A stretch of DNA of 64,000 nt, from contig JAJPJN010000012.1 of the NCBI GenBank assembly GCA_021324185.1, positions 1 to 64,000 of the forward strand, read 5' to 3'. Positions within the stretch are counted from its first letter, which is position 1. The number at the start of each line of letters is the position of its first letter. This document shows positions 28,760 to 36,508 of the stretch, one piece after another. Source of the DNA: Terriglobia bacterium. GTDB lineage: Bacteria; Acidobacteriota; Terriglobia; Bryobacterales; Bryobacteraceae. A program made the translations under genes and the position numbers. The notes below the pieces were generated by a model. That model was given only the letters and a program-made list of their open reading frames with translations, did no database searches and was not told the DNA's origin.

Positions 28760-29626
28760 ATGACCGCTCTCGACCTTGTCGGATTGACCGCGCTTATGCA
28801 GGCTACTCAGGGCATTCCCGCCATTCAGATCGGACTGATAGATGGGCCAGTTGACTTGGAGCATCCCGATCTGGCTGGCAGTGCTATCCGCGAAATCGGA
28901 GCCAGCGGCCAATGTTTTGATAGCGTCGCCTGCTCGCATGGCACCGCCATCGCAGTGATGTTATCGGCTAAACGTGGTGGTGACTCGCCGGGCATTTGCC
29001 AGCAATGTTGTCTGCTGGTTCGGTCTGTTTTCAATCAATCAGGTTCCGGTGACAAGAGCCCTCCAACGGCCAACCCAGACGAACTTGCGGCCGCGATCTT
29101 CGATTGCATCGAAGCCGGCGCGCGGGTGATCAACTTGAGCCTGGCGGTCGTTCAGCCTTCGATGAAGAGCGAGCGGCTCTTAGAAGCGGCGCTTGACCAC
29201 GCTATGGACCGAGGTGCCATTGTAGTAGCGGCTGCCGGAAATCAGAGCGCAGTGGGCAGCACCGCGATTACCCGCCATCCCTGGGTAATTCCAGTGATGG
29301 CATGCGATCTCCAAGGCAGGCCCGCATCTTATTCGAACTTCGGACGATCAATTAGCATACGTGGACTTGCTGCGCCTGGACAGTGCGTCGCCGGCACCAG
29401 CAGTAGTGGCCCATCCCGCTTTTTCGGAACCAGTGCCGCCGCTCCGTACATCACTGGGGCAACCGCACTACTGTGGTCGATGTACCCCGGCGCTAGCACG
29501 CAGGAAGTGAAGGATGCCGTTACACAAGCTACAGCTCGGCGTACCAGCGTGGTTCCCCCGCTACTCAATGCCTGGATGGCTCACGAAACGCTGGCCAGGA
29601 AACATACTGCGAGATCGACGTCATGA
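28760..29626 (+). CDS. PatA/PatG-type subtilisin-like protease (S8), no signal peptide
   Basis: 288 aa, only the subtilase catalytic domain. Triad: Asp28 in GLIDGPVD, His60 in CSHGTAIA, Ser225 in FGTSAAAPYITGA, with the oxyanion Asn in AAAGNQS near 161. There is no signal peptide or prodomain, unlike secreted subtilisins. That fits the cytoplasmic PatA/PatG proteases which cut or macrocyclise cyanobactin precursors. The extra cysteines (QCFDSVAC, CQQCC) are unusual. The stop overlaps the ATG of the next small gene by two bases, and a PatG C-terminal homologue follows at 29866. Role in peptide maturation is inferred from family and neighbours. Confidence 0.8.
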   Translation: MTALDLVGLTALMQATQGIPAIQIGLIDGPVDLEHPDLAGSAIREIGASGQCFDSVACSHGTAIAVMLSAKRGGDSPGICQQCCLLVRSVFNQSGSGDKSPPTANPDELAAAIFDCIEAGARVINLSLAVVQPSMKSERLLEAALDHAMDRGAIVVAAAGNQSAVGSTAITRHPWVIPVMACDLQGRPASYSNFGRSISIRGLAAPGQCVAGTSSSGPSRFFGTSAAAPYITGATALLWSMYPGASTQEVKDAVTQATARRTSVVPPLLNAWMAHETLARKHTARSTS

Positions 29627-29832
29627 AGAGGACTCGACAACCGGCGGGCAAATCCGCGAAGCCGTCTCGTCCCATGAGGCTTCCAGGATTCCTGAATGAG
29701 CAGGAGATCGGTTTAGGCGACGTGATTGGGCGGGCCACTTCGTATGCCGGCATAAAGGCTTGCGCAGGATGCCAGCGCCGCACAGCGATACTGAACCGCT
29801 GGATCGTGTTTGGGGGCCGCCCTCCCGGATAG
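29623..29832 (+). CDS. Small CxxC protein with LPGF motif, candidate precursor peptide
   Basis: 69 aa, basic N-terminus; a second in-frame ATG at 29674 would give 52 aa starting MRLPGF. It has LPGFLNEQEIGLGD, then IGRATSYAGIK, and CAGCQRRTAILNRW near the C-terminus. From memory, the pattern GLGD-x-I-x-R-x-T-x3-GIK-x-C-x2-C-x2-R-x4-LN recurs in small bacterial proteins of unknown role. Its ATG overlaps the protease stop (ATGA), so the two are coupled. It shares LPGF with the protein at 30787. It could be the substrate of the protease or a small zinc-binding accessory. Confidence 0.65.
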   Translation: MKRTRQPAGKSAKPSRPMRLPGFLNEQEIGLGDVIGRATSYAGIKACAGCQRRTAILNRWIVFGGRPPG

Positions 29833-29865
29833 ACGAGCGTACTGACTAACTACACAGAGGATTAC

Positions 29866-30771
29866 ATGGATACAAGTGGACTTACCCAACAAGCACGTTC
29901 GCGAAGTCGAGCCCGCCCGAAAGCGACTCTTTCTCCACAAGCCTGCACAACGTGCGGCGCCGATGGCGCGGCCGATTCGAACGATTCGGAATCAGCATCA
30001 GTTCCTTCGTATGTATATGCCTTGGGAAGAGTGGAAGCGCGCTTTCCGCGCGTGTCGCTGGAAAAGGAATTCGTCCAGGCGGCCGGGCGAGGTCCGGCCA
30101 AAGGACAGACCGACCGGCAGATGTTTCAGTCCGTGATAGCGGAGCGCAAGAATCGCTATCTTGCGCGGCAGCTTTGCTGGGTACTGACTATTCAGGGACT
30201 TGACACGTACTTATTGCAGCCGCGCGACCCTGCCGATTTCGACTTACTGGTGGAGGCTCTGCGTCCTGAGCCGAGCCCGATGGACATCGACGCGGTTGTC
30301 GGCGTGCGTGGCCCCATAGCCCCGCCGGGATTGTGCAACGGGTTGTCGATTCCGATTGTCGGTTTTGATCAGATCTATTCTTTCGATCGCCAAGCTCTCA
30401 TGGGTGCGATTCCGCGTCCGGACAAAACCACGGCAAAAGCTTTCGAAGCGACGGCAAACGAGCTATTCGACCGGGTAATACAACTTACCGATAATGCCGG
30501 GAATACCGACGATCACCGGGCGTTGAATTACCTGGCCATGCGTTATCCGGCCATCTATACTACCGTGGCCGATGCCTACACGCGCAACGCGTCCTTAGCA
30601 GCAGTCGAGGTTCAGCCTTCGCGACTGAGCGGAGCGCGCAATATCGTCGACGTAGTCTTTTCGTTTACCAATCGGAGCAACGAATTTACCGAGAAATCCT
30701 TTGTGAGAGTGGATGTCACCGAGGAGTTTCCATTTCTGGTCGGCCGAATGTCGACCTATTACGACCGTTAG
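29866..30771 (+). CDS. PatG C-terminal-like protein (cyanobactin maturation family)
   Basis: 301 aa. An N-terminal tail with CTTCG near residue 28 is followed by a region that I recognise as the C-terminal part of PatA/PatG-family proteins: SYVYALGRVEARFP, YLARQLCWVLTIQGLDTY, QPRDPADFDLLVEALRP, VGVRGPIAPPGLCNG, then VEVQPSRLSGARNIVD, FVRVDVTEEFPFLV and the end YYDR. In PatG these modules follow the macrocyclase; their job is not settled. Here the protease and this part are separate genes, hence a split PatG. The RBS AGAGGA sits before the ATG. Confidence 0.75.
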   Translation: MDTSGLTQQARSRSRARPKATLSPQACTTCGADGAADSNDSESASVPSYVYALGRVEARFPRVSLEKEFVQAAGRGPAKGQTDRQMFQSVIAERKNRYLARQLCWVLTIQGLDTYLLQPRDPADFDLLVEALRPEPSPMDIDAVVGVRGPIAPPGLCNGLSIPIVGFDQIYSFDRQALMGAIPRPDKTTAKAFEATANELFDRVIQLTDNAGNTDDHRALNYLAMRYPAIYTTVADAYTRNASLAAVEVQPSRLSGARNIVDVVFSFTNRSNEFTEKSFVRVDVTEEFPFLVGRMSTYYDR

Positions 30772-30786
30772 AAGGAGCTTGTGATT

Positions 30787-31164
30787 ATGACTTTGCCCGG
30801 ATTCACTGCCGAAGCAATACTGTTCAGACCCAGCGCGAATCATCGTGCCCGCGCGCTAAAGCGACAGCGAGAAGTGGCTTCCCCCGCGATGCCGGTAGGC
30901 GGAGGCTCGGCGTTCCTGAAATGCCAGGCCGAGTGCAGAGAGGAGTGTTTCGATCAAGGGTTCACCCCTGCCAAATGCAGTCGTGTATGCGCCAGAGCCT
31001 GCAATGACTCGGGAAAAGGAGACCCGGTGACTCGTCCCAATCCGATCAACTGTGCCCTGAGCAAGGGGGGCTGCTACGCGTGGTACGCCGCCTGTAATAT
31101 CGATCCCTTCGGATTCGGTTGCAAGGTTGTGCTGGATGCGTGCCTGAAAGATAGCGGGTGTTGA
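30787..31164 (+). CDS. Small 12-cysteine protein with N-terminal LPGF motif
   Basis: 125 aa from the ATG at 30787 (AGGAG nine bases before; an in-frame GTG at 30781 is possible). It begins MTLPGFTAEAILF, without a signal peptide. Cysteines come in two C-x3-C-x3-C triads separated by nine residues (CQAECREEC and CSRVCARAC), then C-x6-C-x6-C-x8-C-x6-C-x5-C to the end. The first block looks like a disulfide-bonded helical hairpin. The shared LPGF with the peptide at 29623, and the position after the PatG-like genes, make it a candidate precursor or exported effector. Confidence 0.7.
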   Translation: MTLPGFTAEAILFRPSANHRARALKRQREVASPAMPVGGGSAFLKCQAECREECFDQGFTPAKCSRVCARACNDSGKGDPVTRPNPINCALSKGGCYAWYAACNIDPFGFGCKVVLDACLKDSGC

Positions 31165-31278
31165 GAATACTACGGAGACCAAAGAAGCTACCGCAGAAGA
31201 GTTCCACCTGAATTGGGGGGATGAGGAAAGTCATTTCCAGCCATACTTGTTGTGCCTGAAGAAAGTGAGGCAATAACA

Positions 31279-33336
31279 ATGGACAACATGAAGCTAGACT
31301 CGTCGATACGGCTAGCTCCCACTAACCTGAGCGGAATTTTTACGAAGGTCCGGACCGCTAAGGATACTGCGGAGCAGATGAATATTTCACCGCTGATCAG
31401 TTCCGGACTGCTTCGAGAGTTGCAGGATGTACAGACGCCCGCGGTTCAAAAGTTTCGCGAAAAGATTCTTTCGCGCCAATGGCGCCCGGAGGATCAGATC
31501 ATTCCTTTGCTGAAACCGCAGATCGACGTCACGCACCAACTGACGGGACGCGCCGCAACGGGAAACGTAAGCTTCACATCCGGTAATTGGGCGGGTGCGA
31601 CAATCAAGGGCGCGTGGAAGGCCGCGCTGGGCATCTGGCGAGTCCCGACCGTTGGGAAGCCAACTACCCCGCCGAGCACTTCCGGAGGATGGAATTCCTC
31701 ATCATGGGTCGGGATCGATGGCACCTACGGCTCGAACGACGTGCTGCAGGCCGGCGTACAACAGCAGGTTTCGAGCAACGGCGCTGCGTCCTACGTAGCC
31801 TGGTTCGAGTGGTTCGCTCCTCAGCAGCCCACCTCACCGCCCTACATATTCCAGACCAACATCGAGAACATTCAAATACAGCCCGGAGATGAAGTCTTTT
31901 GCGGTGTCTATTATGTGGATCGCCAGGGCGAAATCATCTTCGGAAATGTCGACCGGGGACATTATTTCAGCATGGTCCTGGCGCCACCGCCGGGAGCCTC
32001 TTTCAGCGGCAACAGCGCTGAATGGATCATGGAAGCTCCGAACACTGGCGAACCCGGGACATCGCTCCCGAGTTTTACACCGGTCGTCTTCTCGTCTGCA
32101 TTCTCCACCGACCAAGTGAACAAATCCGGAGATCCGGCCAACGCCGACACGACTAACATCGTGCGGTTCGGCGCGAAATTGACCTCCGTCTCACTCCGGA
32201 CTAATGCCCTGGATATCGACTACATAGGATCAGGCGTGACGTCCTGGAATGCCGATTGGTTTCCGCTTCCCAGTAAAGCGGTGTTCGATCACACCAAGCA
32301 GCAGGTTGCTGCCGTATCCCGCGCGCCAGGCAATCTGGATTTGTTCGTCATCGGATTCGATAATCACGTCTGGAGCACGTTCTGGACCCAAGCTGGGGGT
32401 TGGAATGCTGATTGGTTTCCGCTTCCCGGAAAGGCTGTGTTCGACCGCGACAAACAGCAAATCAGTGCGGTTTCCCGCGCGCCGGGCAATCTGGATCTGT
32501 TCGTCATCGGATTCGATAATCACGTCTGGTCCACATTCTGGAACCAAACTGGCGGCTGGAACCATGACTGGTTTCCGCTTCCGGGGGCAGCGGTGTTTGA
32601 CCATACCACGCAACACATCGCAGCGGTTTCCCGCGCGCCGGGCAACCTGGATCTGTTCGTCATCGGATTCGATAATCACGGATGGTCCACATTCTGGAAC
32701 CAGGCCGGCGGCTGGAATCATGACTGGTTTCCGCTTCCGGGGGCAGCGGTGTTTGACCACACCACGCAACACATCGCTGCGGTTTCCCGCGCTCCGGGCA
32801 ATCTGGATCTGTTCGTGATCGGATTCAATAATCACGTCTGGTCCACATTCTGGAGCCAGGCCGGTGGCTGGAGCCATGATTGGTTCCAGATTCCGGGGGC
32901 AGCGGTGTTTGACCATACCACGCAACAGATCGCGGCGGTTTCCCGCACTCCAGGCAATCTGGATCTGTTCGTGATCGGATTCGATAACCACGTCTGGTCC
33001 GCATTCTGGAGCCAGGCGGGCGGCTGGAGCCATGATTGGTTTCCGCTCCCCGGGGCAGCGGTTTTTGACCATACTACGCAACAGGTGGCAGCAGTTTCCC
33101 GTACGGCGGGCAATTTGGATCTGTTCGTCCTTGGATTCGACAATCGCGGCTGGACCGCGTTCTGGAGCGCGAACGGCGGCTGGAGTTCTGACTGGACTCC
33201 GCTTCCCGGGCGATCCGTTTTTGCTCACACCACCCAGAGGGTTGCCGCGGTATCGCGGGCTCCGGGCAATCTGGATCTGTTCGTGATCGGATTTGACAAC
33301 CACATTTGGTCGACATTTGGGCGGCCGCCTGCGTAG
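31279..33336 (+). CDS. G1 (glutamic) peptidase fused to a seven-fold propeller/lectin-like domain
   Basis: 685 aa from the ATG at 31279 (GTGAGG before it; the GTG at 31252 is less likely). After a roughly 95-residue N-terminal region comes an eqolisin fold, about 98-300: NWAGA, SSWVGIDG, the catalytic Gln in LQAGVQQ near 156 and Glu in AEWIME near 248-252, so the G1 dyad looks intact. Residues 323-685 are seven tandem 52-residue units (WNHDWFPLPGAAVFD, VSRAPGNLDLFVIGFDNH), as expected for a seven-bladed PLL/tectonin-like sugar-binding propeller. G1 enzymes are normally secreted and acid-active, yet no signal peptide is present. It follows the LPGF proteins. Confidence 0.85.
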   Translation: MDNMKLDSSIRLAPTNLSGIFTKVRTAKDTAEQMNISPLISSGLLRELQDVQTPAVQKFREKILSRQWRPEDQIIPLLKPQIDVTHQLTGRAATGNVSFTSGNWAGATIKGAWKAALGIWRVPTVGKPTTPPSTSGGWNSSSWVGIDGTYGSNDVLQAGVQQQVSSNGAASYVAWFEWFAPQQPTSPPYIFQTNIENIQIQPGDEVFCGVYYVDRQGEIIFGNVDRGHYFSMVLAPPPGASFSGNSAEWIMEAPNTGEPGTSLPSFTPVVFSSAFSTDQVNKSGDPANADTTNIVRFGAKLTSVSLRTNALDIDYIGSGVTSWNADWFPLPSKAVFDHTKQQVAAVSRAPGNLDLFVIGFDNHVWSTFWTQAGGWNADWFPLPGKAVFDRDKQQISAVSRAPGNLDLFVIGFDNHVWSTFWNQTGGWNHDWFPLPGAAVFDHTTQHIAAVSRAPGNLDLFVIGFDNHGWSTFWNQAGGWNHDWFPLPGAAVFDHTTQHIAAVSRAPGNLDLFVIGFNNHVWSTFWSQAGGWSHDWFQIPGAAVFDHTTQQIAAVSRTPGNLDLFVIGFDNHVWSAFWSQAGGWSHDWFPLPGAAVFDHTTQQVAAVSRTAGNLDLFVLGFDNRGWTAFWSANGGWSSDWTPLPGRSVFAHTTQRVAAVSRAPGNLDLFVIGFDNHIWSTFGRPPA
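32245..33333 (+). repeat. Seven tandem 156-bp coding repeats
   Basis: Units start with a TGG at 32245, 32401, 32557, 32713, 32869, 33025 and 33181, exactly 156 bases apart, and the last ends at the stop codon. Units 3 and 4 are nearly identical at the DNA level. Each encodes one 52-residue blade of the propeller. Confidence 0.95.
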
Positions 33337-33371
33337 GAGCCGGACGCTGGTTTAGATTCTTTTGGAGCGAA

Positions 33372-33410
33372 CCGGTAAGCTGCGGGGGGCGAACGCTCGC
33401 AGCTTACCGG
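33372..33410 (+). terminator. Long hairpin after the G1 peptidase gene
   Basis: CCGGTAAGCTGC at 33372-33383 pairs perfectly with GCAGCTTACCGG at 33399-33410, a 12-bp stem with a 15-base loop, 36 bases after the stop codon. No T-run follows, so it may be a Rho-assisted terminator or an mRNA-stabilising structure. Confidence 0.55.
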
Positions 33411-33481
33411 ACAACAGTGGCAGTTCTTAGCAGAGTGGTCGCGGGGTAGACCCGACGCACTCGAGGAAAAAACGGATAAAT

Positions 33482-33844
33482 ATGAGCACAGTCTCTCTTT
33501 GCATCGATTACAACAATGGAGTGCAGAAGCATTTTTCAAGCATTCCCTGGAAAGAAGATCTTACGATCCTTGATGCCGTTGCAGCAAGTACGAACATACC
33601 GCCTGGGATGGCCGTGGGATTCGGGTCTGACCGGTCCGGGCATGTTCTCGGGTTGGTGATTGACGGAATGCCCAGCGAGGCCACTCCTACGTTAGATTGG
33701 GTTGTTTCCATCAACGCGAAGCGTTTTGAACACCGCCTCGGCACCCCAACGAGTTTCGGATTCTTCCCGGATGAACGAACGGCGAATCTTCTCCGGCCTG
33801 GTGATCACGTCGTGATGAAACTGGATGTGAAGACGGATCTCTAA
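33482..33844 (+). CDS. Small DUF4430-like (beta-grasp) protein
   Basis: 120 aa without a signal peptide. The layout TILDAVAAS, then LVIDGMPS, WVVSINAKRFE and a final LRPGDHVVMKL follows the pattern of the DUF4430/transcobalamin C-terminal-like fold (a ligand-gripping beta-grasp). The match is by eye and moderate. It has its own 145-base leader containing the hairpin at 33372 and may or may not belong to the PatG-like locus. The converging gene ends at 33890. Confidence 0.55.
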   Translation: MSTVSLCIDYNNGVQKHFSSIPWKEDLTILDAVAASTNIPPGMAVGFGSDRSGHVLGLVIDGMPSEATPTLDWVVSINAKRFEHRLGTPTSFGFFPDERTANLLRPGDHVVMKLDVKTDL

Positions 33845-33869
33845 GCTCCGCCGATCGTCTATTCCAACC

Positions 33870-33891
33870 GAACCGGAACAGATGCCGGTTC
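33870..33891. terminator. Hairpin between convergent genes
   Basis: GAACCGG at 33870-33876 pairs with CCGGTTC at 33885-33891 with an eight-base loop, between the stop at 33844 and the converging stop at 33890. Plausible two-way terminator, with no clear T-run. Confidence 0.4.
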
Positions 33892-34426
33892 AGGAAGACG
33901 GCTTCTTAAGCAAACTCTGCGTACGGCCGAGAGTCTTTCGTTTCGAAACAGCGGCAGCCGCAGCCCGCCGCTGCAACAAAGAAACAGCCGCTGAAGCGGG
34001 CGCAGGAGGAGTCTCGACAGCCTCATCCACCGATCGAACCACGTTGCCTTCACTATCGATGCGTTCCACTCGAGCCTGCTCCGCATTTAAGGTGACTTTG
34101 TTCTGCACGGTTTCGGTCTCTTGTGTCTCAGTAATGTGAATCTCTTCCGTCACGACCCATTGCTTTTCAATGCGCAACACTTCCGAAACAACGGGAATGA
34201 TAAGTGTGTTCCCGGCCCGGCGCGATGGCTGCGGGCCATCGACGACGCGATTCGTTTTGACGCGCTTCACCTCTATGTGAGACTTTTTTAGCTCCTGCTC
34301 AACGATCTCCTCGTGGCTTTCGACCCGCTTCGTCACGCGGACGCCGCCGGTCGCGACCGGAACGGCATCCGCATAAAGTTCCTCGCGAATTACGGGAACG
34401 ACTATGTCTTTCTTTTCCTCATCCAT
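33890..34426 (-). CDS. DUF2382 (YsnF/AvaK-type) stress protein
   Basis: About 178 aa from the ATG at 34426 (MDEEKKDIVVPVIREEL); a longer form from 34495 would overlap the upstream gene. The domain has the YsnF pattern: PVIREELYADAVPVATGGV, VTKRVESHEEIVEQELKK, TLIIPVVSEVLRIEKQWVV. The C-terminal 45 residues are Ala/Ser-rich and end in a basic tail. YsnF-like proteins are stress-induced and of unclear function. It lies downstream of a larger DUF2382 protein and was probably made by duplication of the domain. Confidence 0.8.
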   Translation of the reverse strand: MDEEKKDIVVPVIREELYADAVPVATGGVRVTKRVESHEEIVEQELKKSHIEVKRVKTNRVVDGPQPSRRAGNTLIIPVVSEVLRIEKQWVVTEEIHITETQETETVQNKVTLNAEQARVERIDSEGNVVRSVDEAVETPPAPASAAVSLLQRRAAAAAVSKRKTLGRTQSLLKKPSS

Positions 34427-34449
34427 GGAAGCAGAATGGGGCTCGCCGG

Positions 34450-35508
34450 TTACCGGTTTGCCGCTGCTTTGGTCTTCCCGGTAACCCGGTTCCAACCGTA
34501 GCGAATCGCGTCTTTCATCTTTTCCCAGGTGCTATTCGGGTATCGGCGCCCATAGTCTGTCCGCAGATCGGATTCGACTCCATCAAACGATCGGCCCTGA
34601 TAACGCGGATCGGACGCCATCTCGTAGCCGTAGCGATAGGCGGGCAGGTAAGTGTCGTAAGTTGCTCCGCTCGCAGCATACCGGTTTTGAAAGTCAGTTC
34701 GGAAATCCGAATCGTCAAAAGCGGGACTGGCTCCCGTTTTACCAGGAGTTTGTTCCACATTTACTTCGGTATGACGTAGAGTATCCCGAACGGTCTCGGT
34801 TCGTTCCGTAACGTCCTTTCCGACACGAACCTCTTCTACAACACGCGCCTGTTTACCTATAACCGGTTCTTCTGCGAACTCCTGCACTTCGATGACCTTC
34901 TCCTGGCCGGCGGCCAAATCGGCCTCGGTGGCAGGGCGGTTTACCGGCTGGCGCTCTACCCGCACGTGCTCTTCCCGCAACCGCACCGTTTCTTCTACCG
35001 GTTGCGAAACCACACGCGAGTAAACGCGAACGTTGCCTCGCAGCACCCGGCGCTTACCTACCTGCATATCTTCTTGCACGACGGGAACCGACCGCCCCTG
35101 CGTATTGTTTGCCTGTGTTCGGCCCTCACGTGTGGCGGCTCCAACTTGCGTGCGCTCTTCACCTTGGCTCACTTCCACCGGAGAATGGCGGTTCAAAATC
35201 TCTTCAACGGTCGAGATCTCGTCATCATCGGCATCGACCACCAGCAAGGTGTTGCCCTCGCTGATCGCGCGCTCGTATTGATCCCGGTCCGCATCATCTT
35301 CATCTCCGAAAATCGATTTGAACCATCCCTTGATTCCGCCCTCGTGCATCGTGGACTTACTCTGCGATGTGGTTTGGCCGGATGAACTTGTTTCTACATA
35401 AATGTCGCTGCGCGGGATACCGGCCGCTTGTAAGTCAGTAGCGGCGGCTTGTGCATCTGCGTTGCTGCGGAAAACAGCAACAATGGAATTATTAGCTGTG
35501 CTGGGCAT
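34450..35508 (-). CDS. YsnF/AvaK-like protein: general-stress N-domain plus DUF2382
   Basis: 352 aa from the ATG at 35508, which has GAGGATC before it; the longer open frame to 35931 lies across the phosphatase and is not used. Residues 5-100 resemble the general-stress YflT-like fold (IVAVFRSNADAQAAATDL, TLLVVDADDDE). Residues 130-245 are DUF2382 (SVPVVQEDMQVGKRRV, VEVRVGKDVTERTETVRDT). The C-terminal 90 residues carry tyrosine/arginine-rich repeats (LRTDYGRRYPNSTWEKMKDA) that recur in related stress proteins. It probably shares a transcript with the gene at 33890. Confidence 0.85.
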   Translation of the reverse strand: MPSTANNSIVAVFRSNADAQAAATDLQAAGIPRSDIYVETSSSGQTTSQSKSTMHEGGIKGWFKSIFGDEDDADRDQYERAISEGNTLLVVDADDDEISTVEEILNRHSPVEVSQGEERTQVGAATREGRTQANNTQGRSVPVVQEDMQVGKRRVLRGNVRVYSRVVSQPVEETVRLREEHVRVERQPVNRPATEADLAAGQEKVIEVQEFAEEPVIGKQARVVEEVRVGKDVTERTETVRDTLRHTEVNVEQTPGKTGASPAFDDSDFRTDFQNRYAASGATYDTYLPAYRYGYEMASDPRYQGRSFDGVESDLRTDYGRRYPNSTWEKMKDAIRYGWNRVTGKTKAAANR

Positions 35509-35588
35509 AAAGATCCTCACACTGCTGGACGCACTCCTGATACAAAAGCTTCCCAAGTAAGGACCACAGTAAAACTTCTTAGGTGCGG

Positions 35589-36340
35589 TCAGTTGACGAG
35601 GGCTGCGAGCACGGTTGCGTCGTCGTTTTGGTGCTCGCCGGAAAATTTGTCCAATGCGGAAAACACCGCCTGGACAATTCTGTCCGGCTGACGAACCGGG
35701 CAGCGACTTACGGCGGCAACAAGCCCCTGCATTCCCCACTCTTCGCCTGCCGCGTTGGTGGCTTCGACGATGCCGTCGGTGTAAGCGACGATCAGATCGG
35801 CGGGTCTCAACTGAACTGTACGCGCCTGATAGACGGTATCCGCAAAGAAGCCCAACCGGGGGCGCGCCGGAATTCGAGCCAAATGGCGGCGGCATTTGAG
35901 CGAATGACCATTGCGGGATTGTGGCCGGCATTCACATACTGCAGTGTCCGTGTATTTTCATCGAAAATGCCATAGAAGGTAGTGACATATCGATCGGCAG
36001 GCGAGCATGCGTGCAATTGACGGTTCACCGCTGTCAGAACCGCAGCCGCGTCATCCGGCGCGAACAAAGCTGCAGTGCGCAGAGAAGACTGGACATTCGC
36101 TATCATGAGCGCAGCCGGAAGCCCCTTATCCGATGCGTCGGCAATGGCGAGCGCCACGCCGCCGCCGGGTAGCGGCAGGAAGAGGAAGCAATCACCGCCG
36201 AGCGCGCGCATCTGCCTGCACCGTGCATAGTACGCGAGCGTCTGTGCTTTCGCGTCCGGGACTTCCATGAATCGCTCTTGCAGATCGCAGGCGAGCATCC
36301 AATCCTGGCTGACGTCCACTAAGATGGAATCCGTCATCAT
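35589..36340 (-). pseudogene. SpoIIE-type serine phosphatase with one-base frameshift
   Basis: Two overlapping frames give one PP2C/SpoIIE domain. Frame one (36340 to about 35862) has GGDCFLFLPLPGGG, ALAIADASDKGLPAALM and NAGHNPAMVIR. Frame two (about 35860 to 35589) has RLGFFADTVYQ, LIVAYTDGIVEATN and NDDATVLAAL. The break is at a run of five G (35858-35862; five C in the sense strand), and adding one base restores the family order, including the metal-binding Asp residues. The ATG at 36340 has AGGTGGAG before it. RsbU-like phosphatases act on anti-sigma antagonists. The break could be a sequencing error. Confidence 0.75.
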
Positions 36341-36508
36341 CTCTCCACCTTTCTATAGCTACGTCGGTGGGCGCGGGTGGAAATCGACATCGGAGTCCCG
36401 AATTTTTTAATGAAAATTGATCGCGAGGATGTCGAGAACGGGAGATCTGCTCCGACTATGGCATGAACGCGCCAACAGGCCGCGTTGAAAAGAAAGGGAG
36501 CAATAGAG

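Noticed and set aside
31148-31276. Open frame between the 12-Cys gene and the G1 gene with a protein-like end (EFHLNWGDEESHFQPYLLC)
   Set aside because: No ATG, GTG or TTG in frame at a usable position after the preceding in-frame stop at 31145, so I cannot support a gene.
32230-33303. 357-aa frame opposite the propeller repeats
   Set aside because: It is a shadow: the 156-bp repeat periodicity keeps the opposite strand open; no family features and no RBS.
34450-35931. 493-aa version of the DUF2382 protein
   Set aside because: The extra N-terminus is antisense-like sequence across the phosphatase gene; the ATG at 35508 has a good RBS and family-like start.
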